A DNA stretch of 58,057 nt from a virus: the IMG/VR virus record IMGVR_UViG_3300025435_000024, positions 1-58,057 of that record; one strand, 5' to 3'. Shown here in pieces: positions 1 to 7,519 of this stretch. Both the position numbers and the translations under genes were made by a program. The notes beneath the pieces were generated by a model. It searched no databases and was not told the origin of the DNA. It saw nothing but the letters and a program-made list of their open reading frames with translations. The stretch's first letter is position 1; the number at the start of each line of letters is the position of its first letter.

Positions 1-284
1 GTGTTATCCTTACCTTCTGCTTTAGGTTCTTTCTTTTCAGACTTAGCCTCAGGCTTTGGCTTAGATGTTTCCTTACCGCCAGTGTCCTTAATCTCTTTAG
101 GTTCTTTCTTGATAATAGCAGCATTAAACTTGTAGTCTTTAGGCGAATTAAAACCACCAGACTTCATTTCTTTGCCTTCTTTCTTTTCTTCTTTTTTAAT
201 AAGCTTTTTAAATAGCTTCTTATCTTGTGCTTCATCTGAATGAAGTACACCACCAGATTTCAAAAATTTAACAGGACGTGCCAT
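1..284 (-). CDS. Lysine-rich small phage protein, 3' end cut by window edge
   Basis: The reading frame opens at an ATG at 284 with a good ribosome site (TTTTAGGAG, 7-8 bases upstream) and stays open to base 1, giving at least 94 residues. The product is very rich in Lys and Glu, with two short 'KSGG' motifs like those in other small proteins of this late cluster (the gene ending at 57695 has a similar one). It is probably a small late or virion-associated protein, but no domain is recognised. It is the last gene before the window edge, and its stop is not visible. Confidence 0.75.
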   Translation of the reverse strand, partial: MARPVKFLKSGGVLHSDEAQDKKLFKKLIKKEEKKEGKEMKSGGFNSPKDYKFNAAIIKKEPKEIKDTGGKETSKPKPEAKSEKKEPKAEGKDN

Positions 285-294
285 AATTTATCTC

Positions 295-522
295 CTAAAA
301 TTTAATAGAATTAATACAATGATCTTTATTAATTAGATCAAGAAACTTACATAAATAACACGCCCATTTTTCATTATTTTGTTGAGCAAATGCTGCCCTT
401 TGAGATAATGTAATAGGTTGCTTACTACCTAAAAATACAACATTAATAAACCGATCAATTTCAACTAAAACTCTTAACCAATATGGGTGAGGGTCTTGAG
501 GTGGAATTATACTGTCGGCCAT
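295..522 (-). CDS. Hypothetical protein, 75 aa
   Basis: The frame starts at an ATG at 522, inside the last codons of the upstream gene (16-base overlap), and ends just before the next ribosome site. The product has a CxxC pair (WACYLC) and a mixed hydrophobic middle. Its position in the tightly packed late operon supports a real gene. No family is recognised. Confidence 0.6.
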   Translation of the reverse strand: MADSIIPPQDPHPYWLRVLVEIDRFINVVFLGSKQPITLSQRAAFAQQNNEKWACYLCKFLDLINKDHCINSIKF

Positions 523-935
523 ACATCTAACACAGCTTGTTTACCATTAGGTAAATAACCAGTTGCATGTAATGCATCTAAACCGTTAGAGGTGAGAGAT
601 GAAGCTTTTTCAATTTCTTTGGCGTATGTAAATTTAAGCCACAGAGAAGCAAGATTTGCATCGTTGTGTGCTGCTACTAACATTGCATCAGTCATGCCAC
701 CAGCGGTTTCACACAAACCTAAGAATTCCAAGGGACTTAAAATTGTTGAACTAGTGCCAGTTGAGGGATCAGGGACAGTTGGTGCAATAAAAGTTACACC
801 ATTGTCTTGTGTTGTCCAACCTATCCATTCACCAGCAGAGGACTGTGGCTGACTAATTTCAGCTTGTAAATCATGTCCCATAGTGACATGAGTTATTACC
901 CCACCATTTATTGAAACATATTTTTGTTCTGTCAT
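507..935 (-). CDS. Hypothetical tail-region protein, 142 aa
   Basis: The start is placed at the ATG at 935 (MTEQKYVSINGG), preceded by AAAGGT. A longer frame opens further upstream but would run into the adhesin gene that ends at 947. The N-terminal half looks beta-rich and the C-terminal half helical (AMLVAAHNDANLASLWLKF). It lies directly after the glycine-rich adhesin gene, where tail-fibre assembly chaperones often sit, so a chaperone or accessory fibre role is possible but unproven. Confidence 0.65.
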   Translation of the reverse strand: MTEQKYVSINGGVITHVTMGHDLQAEISQPQSSAGEWIGWTTQDNGVTFIAPTVPDPSTGTSSTILSPLEFLGLCETAGGMTDAMLVAAHNDANLASLWLKFTYAKEIEKASSLTSNGLDALHATGYLPNGKQAVLDVWPTV

Positions 936-946
936 ATTTTTAACCT

Positions 947-1774
947 TTACCAAAATATTACGCAGCAACCAGCCGTACCATTACCGCCAGCACCGCCATA
1001 AGCACCGCCACCACCACCGCCAGAACCATATCCAGTACCATTACTTCCATTACTACTAGGACTACCTCCTGTACCGCCTACGCCTAGATAACCAGAACCG
1101 CCACCACCACCTGATCCGCCATAGCTTGAATTACAAGCTACAGAATAAGCTATGCCATTTGATAAAAAGGTTCCAGACCCACTACCAGCATAGCCAGAAT
1201 GACTAGATGTAAAATATATTCCACCACCGCCACCGCCACCGTTAAGCCCAGATTGCGCGTCATTATACGGTGTCGCAGAAGTGCCAAGGATAGCGCCAAG
1301 TCCACCAACCCCTTGTTGAGCAGAACCTCCACGCCCTCCAGCAGCCGTAGAACTACCTCCGTATTGTCCACCTTCACCGCCAGCAGTAGTATATGTAACA
1401 CCACCAACAACTAATGTCGATGATGTTCCATTACTACCAGTAGAACCCGTCGATGCTCCGCCAGCTCCGCCAGCTCCTAGAGTTATTGTTGCAGTGCTTC
1501 CAATATAAATTGGTACTGGTTGCATTGGACAGCCTGAACCGCCGCCACCACCACCAGCGCCAGCAACACCGCTCTGTGTCCCATATCCGCCACCGCCGCC
1601 GCCACCGACAAGTAGTACGTAATAAATACCAGGACCTTTTACATTTGGGTTAATAGAAGTGTTAGATGGATCAAAAGTACCACTAGATGTAAAAGTTGTA
1701 GAATAATTTAAACCTGACAAATATGTGTTGTTTAGTGTACCATTAAGCGGAAATCCAAAAATACCTTGATTCAT
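947..1774 (-). CDS. Glycine-rich tail adhesin (receptor-binding tip candidate)
   Basis: This 275-residue protein has a short non-repetitive head (about 1-55) and then a long Gly-rich body with runs such as LVGGGGGGGYG, AGGGGGGSGC and GSGGGGGSGYLG, ending in a Cys-Cys pair. The spacing of Gly runs resembles the polyglycine type II sandwich domains of T-even gp38-like adhesins and other 'glycine-rich domain' fibre tips. It follows the 622-residue fibre gene, fitting a host-recognition role at the virion surface. The adhesin role is inferred from composition and position. Confidence 0.7.
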   Translation of the reverse strand: MNQGIFGFPLNGTLNNTYLSGLNYSTTFTSSGTFDPSNTSINPNVKGPGIYYVLLVGGGGGGGYGTQSGVAGAGGGGGGSGCPMQPVPIYIGSTATITLGAGGAGGASTGSTGSNGTSSTLVVGGVTYTTAGGEGGQYGGSSTAAGGRGGSAQQGVGGLGAILGTSATPYNDAQSGLNGGGGGGGIYFTSSHSGYAGSGSGTFLSNGIAYSVACNSSYGGSGGGGGSGYLGVGGTGGSPSSNGSNGTGYGSGGGGGGAYGGAGGNGTAGCCVIFW

Positions 1775-1789
1775 TTTATAAATTCCCTA

Positions 1790-2179
1790 TTATAGGTCAG
1801 CTGCAAAACATTCCACGTTCCAATTTTCCGTGGTGTAAGCTGATGCATAAAGCGTGTACCCTGTTGGCAACACAAAGTCAGTATAAGTTTTATCAGCTTG
1901 GTAAGATGCAACCGTACTAGAAGGAGTTGTAGAAGTAGTAACAAACTGATCAAACAACTGAGCATTACCAGAACCAGAATAAATCCACAATGAAACTAGG
2001 CTGGCAGCATTGGATGCCGTCGCTTTAATACGTACACGATTAATACGTGTACCATTAGCACCTGCTGCAATAATAGATGTAAGACCAGTAACACCCGTTA
2101 CTGTAAGAGTTGTAACACCTGTTGTTAAGTTACCTACTGCGTAACGTGGTGTTGCTGCATATGCTGGAGCCGTAGCCAT
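1790..2179 (-). CDS. Beta-rich virion surface protein, 129 aa
   Basis: The product is Thr/Ala/Ser-rich with alternating hydrophobics (LTVTGVTGLTSIIAAG, VSLWIYSGSG), as expected for a small beta-sandwich virion protein. It begins at an ATG at 2179 after GGAGATAAT. It sits between the long fibre gene and the adhesin and resembles in style the small proteins encoded at 4268-4947 and 51581-51958, so it may be a fibre-associated or decoration protein. Confidence 0.65.
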   Translation of the reverse strand: MATAPAYAATPRYAVGNLTTGVTTLTVTGVTGLTSIIAAGANGTRINRVRIKATASNAASLVSLWIYSGSGNAQLFDQFVTTSTTPSSTVASYQADKTYTDFVLPTGYTLYASAYTTENWNVECFAADL

Positions 2180-2190
2180 TAATTATCTCC

Positions 2191-4059
2191 TTAGAATAGA
2201 TTATAGTAGTTGAAAGGGTTTGTGCCACTTGTTTGATATGTGGCGTTGAACGATAAATTACCTGAACCATCATTTGTCAAAGCACCAGCAGCATTAGCTG
2301 TAGGTAATGTCATAGAATATGTACCTGCAACAGCCTGTGCCTGAAGTGTAACTGTACCACTTGTTGTACCAGCCAATTTTAAAGAGCCCGTACCAGTACC
2401 AGCTAAACCTGCCGTTAATGTAGTGTTAGCTAATACAGTTGTAAATGAGCCAGCAGCTTTAGTAGTCTGCCCAATAGACACGTTATCAATTGTACCTGCC
2501 GTTGCAGGATTAATCGTAACTACACCTGTACCAGTAGGGCTTATAACTACGTTAGCACTTGCTGGTGACATTGTAACTAAACCACCAGAAGCGGTAAATG
2601 TACCAGATGTTACTGAGGTATTCCCAGTAATTGCAGCACCGCCAGAAGATACCGTAAGTGTTGTTACAGATGGACCAGTGGCAAGTACTATAGAACCAGA
2701 ACCTGTAGTCGTGTTACCTAACACCGTCATAGTGCCAGTAGAAGCAGGTACAGTAATTACAGCAGAACCTAACGCACCAGCGACTGATGACATTGTAATT
2801 GTACCAGATGTTGTATTAGCTAATACAAAAGAACCGTTTGCAGAACCTGCTGTACCTGATTGAAGTACGCCAGATGTAATAACACTTGTACCCGTAGCGG
2901 CACCAATATTAGGTGTAGTAAGAGTTGGTGAAGTAGCTAATACAATAGAACCTGAACCAGTAGCTGTATTACCTAATGCAGTTACTGTACCAGATGTTGC
3001 TGGTAATGTCAATACTGTTGAAGTACCTGCAACAGCACTTGCGATAAGCTGGACAGTACCACTTGTAGCACCATACATAGTAACGGAACCACCAACAGGT
3101 CCAGTAGTTTGTCCAAGAGTTAAAGCACCGTTTGAAATGGTGACGTTAGCATTACCAGATACTGCTGTTGTGCTAGATGCATAGTATGCCATCTGCCCAG
3201 TAACACCAGAGTTGACTGTACCAGACCCAGCAGACACGTTAAGGGTAGAACCTGTAATACTTAAACCAGTACCAAGTGTAATAGCTACAGCAGTACCAGC
3301 ACCGCCTGAACCACCATACAACTGACTTGTTGTAGCACTAGGTAGTGCAGTATTAATATTAGCTGTGGTAGCTAATGTACCACTAGTAGGAAGAGTGACA
3401 CTAGTAGTACCAGATACTGTAAAGGTAGTACCGAATGCACCAGAAATAGTTAAAGTACTAGAAGCATTATTGGCTACACCTGTACCACCTGATGCTGGGC
3501 TTAATGGATTATTTAATACCAACTTTTGTGTATTGTCAAAAGTGGCTGCTTTAGTTAAACTACCATTGTCTGCTTTAGTCCAAATCTGTAACTCCCCACC
3601 AAGATTATTAGTGGTAGAACCAGTTACATAACCTTTAAGAGAAACGTGCTCATTATAAGCAGGAGAAACACCAGAATAGGGCCAAAAGGCAACTTTACCA
3701 ATAACATCCCCAGTGTTAGAAATAACAGGAGAAGACCCAGTACCACGAGAAGTACTGATACTAATGCCAGGAACAGTAGACGAATTAGCGGTATCAGTGA
3801 TTGCACTATTAGGTACATAAGAGTCTAATTCATAATAAATGTTTACAGAGTCTGTACCACTAAAATCACCATTGGTATTAATGCTAAGCCCTTGAGCTAC
3901 AGGCCCACCAGTCTCAGCAGTATTCCAATAGAAATTAGCATTGTTCTGTGCTACAGTAGTAGAACCAGACGCAAATAAAACTGAACCAGCAGTAAGTGGA
4001 GGAGAGCTAGGCGTAATGCCTGAACCACTACCAGCGGCTATGGCACGTAGTAATCCCAT
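2191..4059 (-). CDS. Tail fibre protein with internal repeats
   Basis: This 622-residue protein is made almost wholly of Ser/Thr/Gly/Val-rich beta repeats. The phrase TGSGSIVLAT recurs (TATGSGSIVLATSPTLTTP and TTTGSGSIVLATGPSVTTL), as do SGTVTLQAQAVAGT-like blocks and the phage-fibre motif LSPASGGTGVANN. This is typical of trimeric fibre shafts. The N-terminus (MGLLRAIAAGSGSGITP) is short and would be the attachment end. No enzymatic tailspike domain is apparent. It overlaps the gene upstream by one base. Confidence 0.75.
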   Translation of the reverse strand: MGLLRAIAAGSGSGITPSSPPLTAGSVLFASGSTTVAQNNANFYWNTAETGGPVAQGLSINTNGDFSGTDSVNIYYELDSYVPNSAITDTANSSTVPGISISTSRGTGSSPVISNTGDVIGKVAFWPYSGVSPAYNEHVSLKGYVTGSTTNNLGGELQIWTKADNGSLTKAATFDNTQKLVLNNPLSPASGGTGVANNASSTLTISGAFGTTFTVSGTTSVTLPTSGTLATTANINTALPSATTSQLYGGSGGAGTAVAITLGTGLSITGSTLNVSAGSGTVNSGVTGQMAYYASSTTAVSGNANVTISNGALTLGQTTGPVGGSVTMYGATSGTVQLIASAVAGTSTVLTLPATSGTVTALGNTATGSGSIVLATSPTLTTPNIGAATGTSVITSGVLQSGTAGSANGSFVLANTTSGTITMSSVAGALGSAVITVPASTGTMTVLGNTTTGSGSIVLATGPSVTTLTVSSGGAAITGNTSVTSGTFTASGGLVTMSPASANVVISPTGTGVVTINPATAGTIDNVSIGQTTKAAGSFTTVLANTTLTAGLAGTGTGSLKLAGTTSGTVTLQAQAVAGTYSMTLPTANAAGALTNDGSGNLSFNATYQTSGTNPFNYYNLF

Positions 4060-4268
4060 TAAGCTTCGGTAGGCTCAACAGTGCGAGTATCTGACACTGT
4101 TTCAGTTTCAGCATAATTAGGAACAGATTTCAGTTGAATGTTAGACACATGATTATGTACTTCACTGTATGGACGGTAAGCCAGATACTGCAAAACATTA
4201 TAAAGTGTTTCAGCATCAATGGTATAAGTTACAATATCTTTACCATTATCGTCTTTAATCGAAGCCAT
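4059..4268 (-). CDS. Hypothetical protein, 69 aa
   Basis: This small acidic protein has an Asp-Gly-Lys-rich head and a helical middle (DAETLYNVLQYLAYRP). Start and stop overlap both neighbours by one base (TAATG type), which suggests translational coupling in the tail-fibre operon. No domain is recognised. Confidence 0.65.
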   Translation of the reverse strand: MASIKDDNGKDIVTYTIDAETLYNVLQYLAYRPYSEVHNHVSNIQLKSVPNYAETETVSDTRTVEPTEA

Positions 4269-4606
4269 TATTGACCAACTCCATATGTAATATTAAGCGT
4301 GGCATTGCCACCAGTCGTGATAGCAGAGAAATATCCACCATACACATCATTGACTAAAAGATATGCTCCAGGAGCTAATTCAATACCGCCATTAACAGTA
4401 TTAGTAGGTACAGCAGCAACTACAGAACTATCTCCAAAAGCAATAAAGATAGGATAAGTATTAGTAGTAGGACTAAATAACAGTAGTGATTCAATATTTA
4501 CTGGAGAATAAGAAGGATAAGCTGTAGCACTAAGTGCGCTAGTTGTAATTGTATACTTACGAGTACTATTAGCAGCACATGGTGAGAAGTTAGCAATAGT
4601 AGCCAT
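4268..4606 (-). CDS. Beta-rich small virion-type protein, 112 aa
   Basis: The product contains alternating polar and hydrophobic strands (YTITTSALSATAYPSY, NIESLLLFSPTTNTYPIFIA) and a Gly-rich end. It is coupled by one-base overlaps to its neighbours. The pattern suggests a compact beta-sandwich, possibly a decoration or fibre-base protein; this is inferred from composition and position only. Confidence 0.6.
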   Translation of the reverse strand: MATIANFSPCAANSTRKYTITTSALSATAYPSYSPVNIESLLLFSPTTNTYPIFIAFGDSSVVAAVPTNTVNGGIELAPGAYLLVNDVYGGYFSAITTGGNATLNITYGVGQ

Positions 4607-4947
4607 TACACTAACACCACATAAGCGCCTGTAGTTGTACCATCAGCACTGGCTACAAAACACCTCACATAAGGAGCAAGGCAATCAAATGCCAAAGCTA
4701 CCTGAGTCGTATTAGGAGATATCGCAGATGTAATTGTAGCAGTCATATCCTGCCATAGCGTACCGTCAGGACTACCTTGCACCTTCACAGTAAATTGCGT
4801 ACCACTTGTCGTCCAAGCCATTAAAGCCCTACGAGTCGTACCAGCAATATTACGTGGATTAGAAATTGTGCTACCAGCACCATTAGCAGCAGTACCGTTT
4901 GTGGAAGGTAAAAGCACTAATGGTTGGACTGCTTCTGATGCAGACAT
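4606..4947 (-). CDS. Beta-rich small virion-type protein, 113 aa; first gene after the minus-strand promoter
   Basis: The ATG at 4947 follows AAGGAGTAACT, a strong ribosome site. The product has the phrase WTTSGTQFTVKVQGSPDGTLW and then DMTATITSAISPNTTQVALAF, resembling beta-sandwich modules found in phage structural proteins. It is the first minus-strand gene leftward of the divergent control region, directly downstream of the promoter at 4974-5002. Confidence 0.65.
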   Translation of the reverse strand: MSASEAVQPLVLLPSTNGTAANGAGSTISNPRNIAGTTRRALMAWTTSGTQFTVKVQGSPDGTLWQDMTATITSAISPNTTQVALAFDCLAPYVRCFVASADGTTTGAYVVLV

Positions 4948-4973
4948 AGTTACTCCTTGTGGGATGAAACAAT

Positions 4974-5002
4974 AGTATATGTGTAAAAAAAGTGTAAGTC
5001 AA
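4974..5002 (-). promoter_or_regulatory. Sigma-70-type promoter for the minus-strand (late/tail) unit
   Basis: On the minus strand, TTGACT (4997-5002) and TATACT (4974-4979) are separated by exactly 17 bases. Transcription would begin near 4967, about 20 bases before the ATG at 4947. If the window ends are joined it could drive the whole structural unit. Confidence 0.65.
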
Positions 5003-5015
5003 GTATTATTTTTGA

Positions 5016-5044
5016 TTGACATTTAAATGATTTTGATATAGTAT
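5016..5044 (+). promoter_or_regulatory. Sigma-70-type promoter for the 5.05-5.69 kb RNA
   Basis: TTGACA (5016-5021) and TAGTAT (5039-5044) are 17 bases apart, inside a TATAGTATATT context. The same -35, spacing and TATAGTATATT block occur in the minus-strand promoter at 49390-49418. No open reading frame of credible quality follows on this strand before the terminator at 5661. Confidence 0.7.
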
Positions 5045-5050
5045 ATTCTG

Positions 5051-5694
5051 GTGATGGAAGTGATGACTCCATCTAGGAACTCTATTGGCTACCTCAGCCC
5101 GCAACAAACGCATATCAGGTTTAAAGACCCATATTGCAGCGTGTTCCGTCCAAAGCCCCACTTTAAGGATTAGGGGGTAAGAGTAGGCTCTGTGACGAAC
5201 CACAACCTACAAGTTCTACACGGTTTCTTAGCAGCTGTGTAGACTGCGTTGTATAGGTGATGAGATACATAGATACTGAACCGGACTTAAGTACCCAAAT
5301 TCTTTAGTTCAGTCTATGTAGCAGGAGACAGCACAACCTCCCTCCATGATGCTACTAGGGCTATATAGACTGGAATGCCCCATCATGTCTCTGCTAAGCT
5401 CTATTCGTGTGGCTCCAGACTTCAAGGGCTATCGGATACATCTAGTCTACTACAGGCTAGGTGTATCCGGTACACCACCTTCAAGCTCCGCAGGAATGGC
5501 TACGCAAATAGATATATAATATATTAATATATATTAATATGGGTAGCGAATCTTTAAAAAACTAATAAAAACAATAACTTAATAAAACTATATTTGTAGC
5601 TACAAACAACATGATACCAGAATATTTATTGTTACAGGTCTAAATTGTATAAAAATTATAATAGCTTAGCATGTTTTTGCTAGGCTATTTTTTT
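5051..5694 (+). ncRNA. Candidate large structured non-coding RNA, about 640 nt
   Basis: The segment is bounded by a promoter (5016-5044) and an intrinsic terminator (5661-5694) and has no plausible gene. It is packed with helices. GATGGA/TCCATC (5053-5058/5068-5073). ACCTACAA with TTGTATAGGT (5205-5212/5249-5258), enclosing TCTACAC/GTGTAGA (5215-5221/5237-5243). A 13-pair arm with a 2-nt bulge (5267-5281/5307-5319). GTAGCAGGAG with CTCC...TGCTAC (5318-5354). A 13-pair hairpin (5433-5445/5457-5469). GGCTAC with GTAGC, closing an AT-rich stem near 5501-5547. Size, ornate folding and a phage setting recall GOLLD and ROOL RNAs, but I cannot show that it belongs to either class. Confidence 0.55.
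5661..5694 (+). terminator. Intrinsic terminator of the structured RNA
   Basis: ATAGCTTAGCA (5661-5671) pairs with TGCTAGGCTAT (5678-5688) with one G-U pair, around a six-base loop, and is followed directly by a run of seven T (5688-5694). This is the clearest plus-strand intrinsic terminator in the window. Confidence 0.85.
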
Positions 5695-6057
5695 ATGTTT
5701 GTTTGATACTGTTGTAAATGATAAGCTATATTGTGGTACTTTATAAGTGATATACTACATGAAGTATGTGTATGTATGTTATTGTTACTGTTGTGTTTTT
5801 GGTAATTTATAGCAGTGACATATATACATATATATCAACGCTCAGTCCCCAGCCTACCCCCCTCTACAGCTATACAGCTAACCATACATACATATAACTG
5901 TATATACAGCGATACAAACAGAGAACAAATATTGAATGATATTCGTTTCATTCATTCTGCATTGTTTAATGATTAATGATTTGTCATTACCATTTCATTG
6001 CTGTGTCAGTATGTCGCATAGGGCTATAAAGCCATTTAAAAGGCCGTACAGGGCTAT
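5695..6057. other. AT-rich intergenic stretch, possible replication-origin area
   Basis: No gene is seen. The stretch is low in GC, with TATATA-type runs, a 12-base palindrome CTGTATATACAG (5898-5909), and repeated ATTCATT/AATGATT words at 5931-5985. A weak promoter-like pair TTGATA (5703-5708) and TATATT (5727-5732), 18 apart, lies just after the terminator. AT-richness next to divergent promoters would suit an origin, but nothing here proves it. Confidence 0.3.
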
Positions 6058-6087
6058 TTGACAGATTATGGCACTACGCCCTATAAA
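6058..6087 (+). promoter_or_regulatory. Promoter for the early plus-strand unit, overlapped by an inverted repeat
   Basis: TTGACA (6058-6063) and TATAAA (6082-6087) lie 18 bases apart. An inverted repeat, GACAGATT (6060-6067) and AATCTGTC (6086-6093), brackets the promoter and could be an operator. Transcription would start near 6094 and run through the repeats and leader into the small early genes beginning at 6999. Confidence 0.6.
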
Positions 6088-6119
6088 TCTGTCCACATAA
6101 GTCAACCAATGAAATCAAT

Positions 6120-6169
6120 ATGTTAGCCCTTAACTGGCTACAAAATGTTAGCCCTTAACTGGCTACAAA
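6120..6169 (+). repeat. Two perfect 25-bp tandem repeats containing a dyad
   Basis: Two identical copies, 6120-6144 and 6145-6169, abut each other. Each contains the inverted repeat TAGCC-CTTAACT-GGCTA. They sit just downstream of the promoter at 6058-6087. They could be operators, iterons of an origin, or paired RNA stems in the leader. Confidence 0.85.
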
Positions 6170-6239
6170 GTGGACATTTTGTCTACAAATAACATATCAA
6201 ATCCTGGCATAAATCATGCATAACCAAATAAAGGTTAAT

Positions 6240-6956
6240 AATACCCGGACAATATTCATGCAGCATATACCAGTCATATCTAGGTGATATGTAGCACATA
6301 TGGCACAATTCTTACTCATACGCAGACACGCGCTTATCCACTATTCGCGGGTATAGGGAATTAGAATAACTCTAAACTAGACGGCCTGATAGAAACTGTG
6401 GCAAATATAACACAAGTGCGACGGACTGCCGCACCCTCACATTTTTCAAAAATATCGCTAGACATTCCAAAATCATGGGCCTATACCTTGTCCATCGAAG
6501 GCGAACACAACGGCTTGGGGGCCTATCCCACCCTCCCTTCGATTAGATGATCCTCGTCTAGCTAGTGCAAAATAACGCACAATAACATGGCTAGGGCAGG
6601 CACTCTCTAGCGGTCACGGTGAAGGTATGCGAAGGCATACAGGCACTAAGCAAGCCGCCCCTCTCCACAAGTGAGAGTGTAAACAACCAGAAACCGGCGA
6701 AATATGGCACGGTTCAATCTGGTTGGTCCTAGTATAACTCCCTATGATTGGATATGCACACGCACCTCTTAGCTTAGCCATACCGACTCGGTGAAGGATA
6801 AGTGTTCTCCTGCCCCTATCTTCTAATTTGGAGCCAAGCTAGAGACAAAACATTAAACCGATTAGGCTGGCCTGACACTCTGGCCTAATCAATCAATCAA
6901 TACTTACTAAGCACTAGTCACTGTGACAATTAAATCACAGATTGGCTAGTGCTTCC
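6240..6956 (+). other. Hairpin-rich untranslated leader or second structured RNA
   Basis: No credible gene is found. Many local helices are visible: GTGCG/CGCAC (6416-6434), ATCGAAGG/CCTTCGAT (6494-6543), GTATGC-GAAG-GCATAC (6625-6640), CTCTC/GAGAG (6661-6677), AACCAGA with TCTGGTT enclosing CCG/CGG (6685-6724), GATTAGGC/GCCTAATC (6860-6890), and a long composite hairpin pairing AAGCACTAG with CTAGTGCTT around CTGTGA/TCACAG (6909-6953). It lies between the 6058 promoter and the first early gene, so it may be a long 5' leader or a separate RNA processed from it. Confidence 0.4.
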
Positions 6957-6998
6957 TTGTGTTGATTACGTCTTAACCTTAACTCTTGGAGAATTGCT

Positions 6999-7226
6999 AT
7001 GAGCGCACAACAATTGACTGAAAAGAAAACGTATCTGGTTCGTTACTTGTCAAAAGCGGGTAAAGGTGGCGATGCTACCACATTCCGCTACACTGAAATT
7101 CAAGCCAAGAATATTGAGCAGGCTAAACTTAAGGCTGAAATGCTTATGGATGATAAGGATTGCTTCACCTATGATGTGATTGATCCTATCGTATTGCATA
7201 GCGTAACAGCGGGAGTAAAAGCATAA
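6999..7226 (+). CDS. Small early protein, 75 aa
   Basis: ATG at 6999 after TTGGAG. The product has a beta-strand start (KKTYLVRYLSKAG) and a helix (IEQAKLKAEMLMDD) in a compact alpha/beta pattern. It is the first gene of the plus-strand early cluster. Function unknown; small early phage proteins of this kind often act in host takeover. Confidence 0.75.
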   Translation: MSAQQLTEKKTYLVRYLSKAGKGGDATTFRYTEIQAKNIEQAKLKAEMLMDDKDCFTYDVIDPIVLHSVTAGVKA

Positions 7227-7301
7227 CTAATAGTTACTCTTTCAAAGCCTAGTAAATGCCATGCTAGGCTTATATGGACTAACTAAACCAGGACTATTGC
7301 T

Positions 7302-7508
7302 ATGTCTTACACCACAACTAACTTTAAAACCAAGAAAGCAATCAAGGAGGCCATTGTTTCTGGTAAACGTATCACTTGCTTTAATCCGGGCATGGGTACT
7401 TGTCCTGATAATGGTACAATATACCTTGAAGGACCGCATTATCCTGAACCGCATAAATGGTACGCTCAAGGTGTAATGAAAGACGGATTGCTTGTATCAA
7501 TCAAATGA
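7302..7508 (+). CDS. Small early protein, 68 aa
   Basis: ATG at 7302 after an AGGA ribosome site. The product begins MSYTTTNFKTKKAIKEAI, then has a CFNPGMGTCPDNG turn and an aromatic tail. Some phages carry small proteins with this 'fktKKalkeAv..G' lead and a Pro-Gly-rich centre. Function unknown. Confidence 0.75.
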   Translation: MSYTTTNFKTKKAIKEAIVSGKRITCFNPGMGTCPDNGTIYLEGPHYPEPHKWYAQGVMKDGLLVSIK

Positions 7509-7519
7509 GGAGAAGTATC

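Noticed and set aside
2423-2863. Long plus-strand frame inside the tail-fibre gene, and similar ones in 3365-3631, 36170-36868 and 42374-42814
   Set aside because: These are antisense images of repetitive Thr/Ser/Ala-rich genes, have no ribosome sites and break the strand pattern of the late unit.
5006-5203. A 65-codon frame on the minus strand in the intergenic region
   Set aside because: It has no ribosome site, lies inside the structured RNA segment on the opposite strand, crosses the plus-strand promoter and has an atypical composition (many His, Trp and Arg).
5505-5550. AT-only repeats resembling a CRISPR or iteron array
   Set aside because: They are short TATA/ATTAAT runs that pair as a stem of the candidate RNA; there are no unique spacers between repeats.
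5051-5694. Group I intron or tmRNA as explanation of the structured segment
   Set aside because: No P7-type GACTA/GATATAGTC core, no exons to join, and no tRNA-like ends or tag frame were found.
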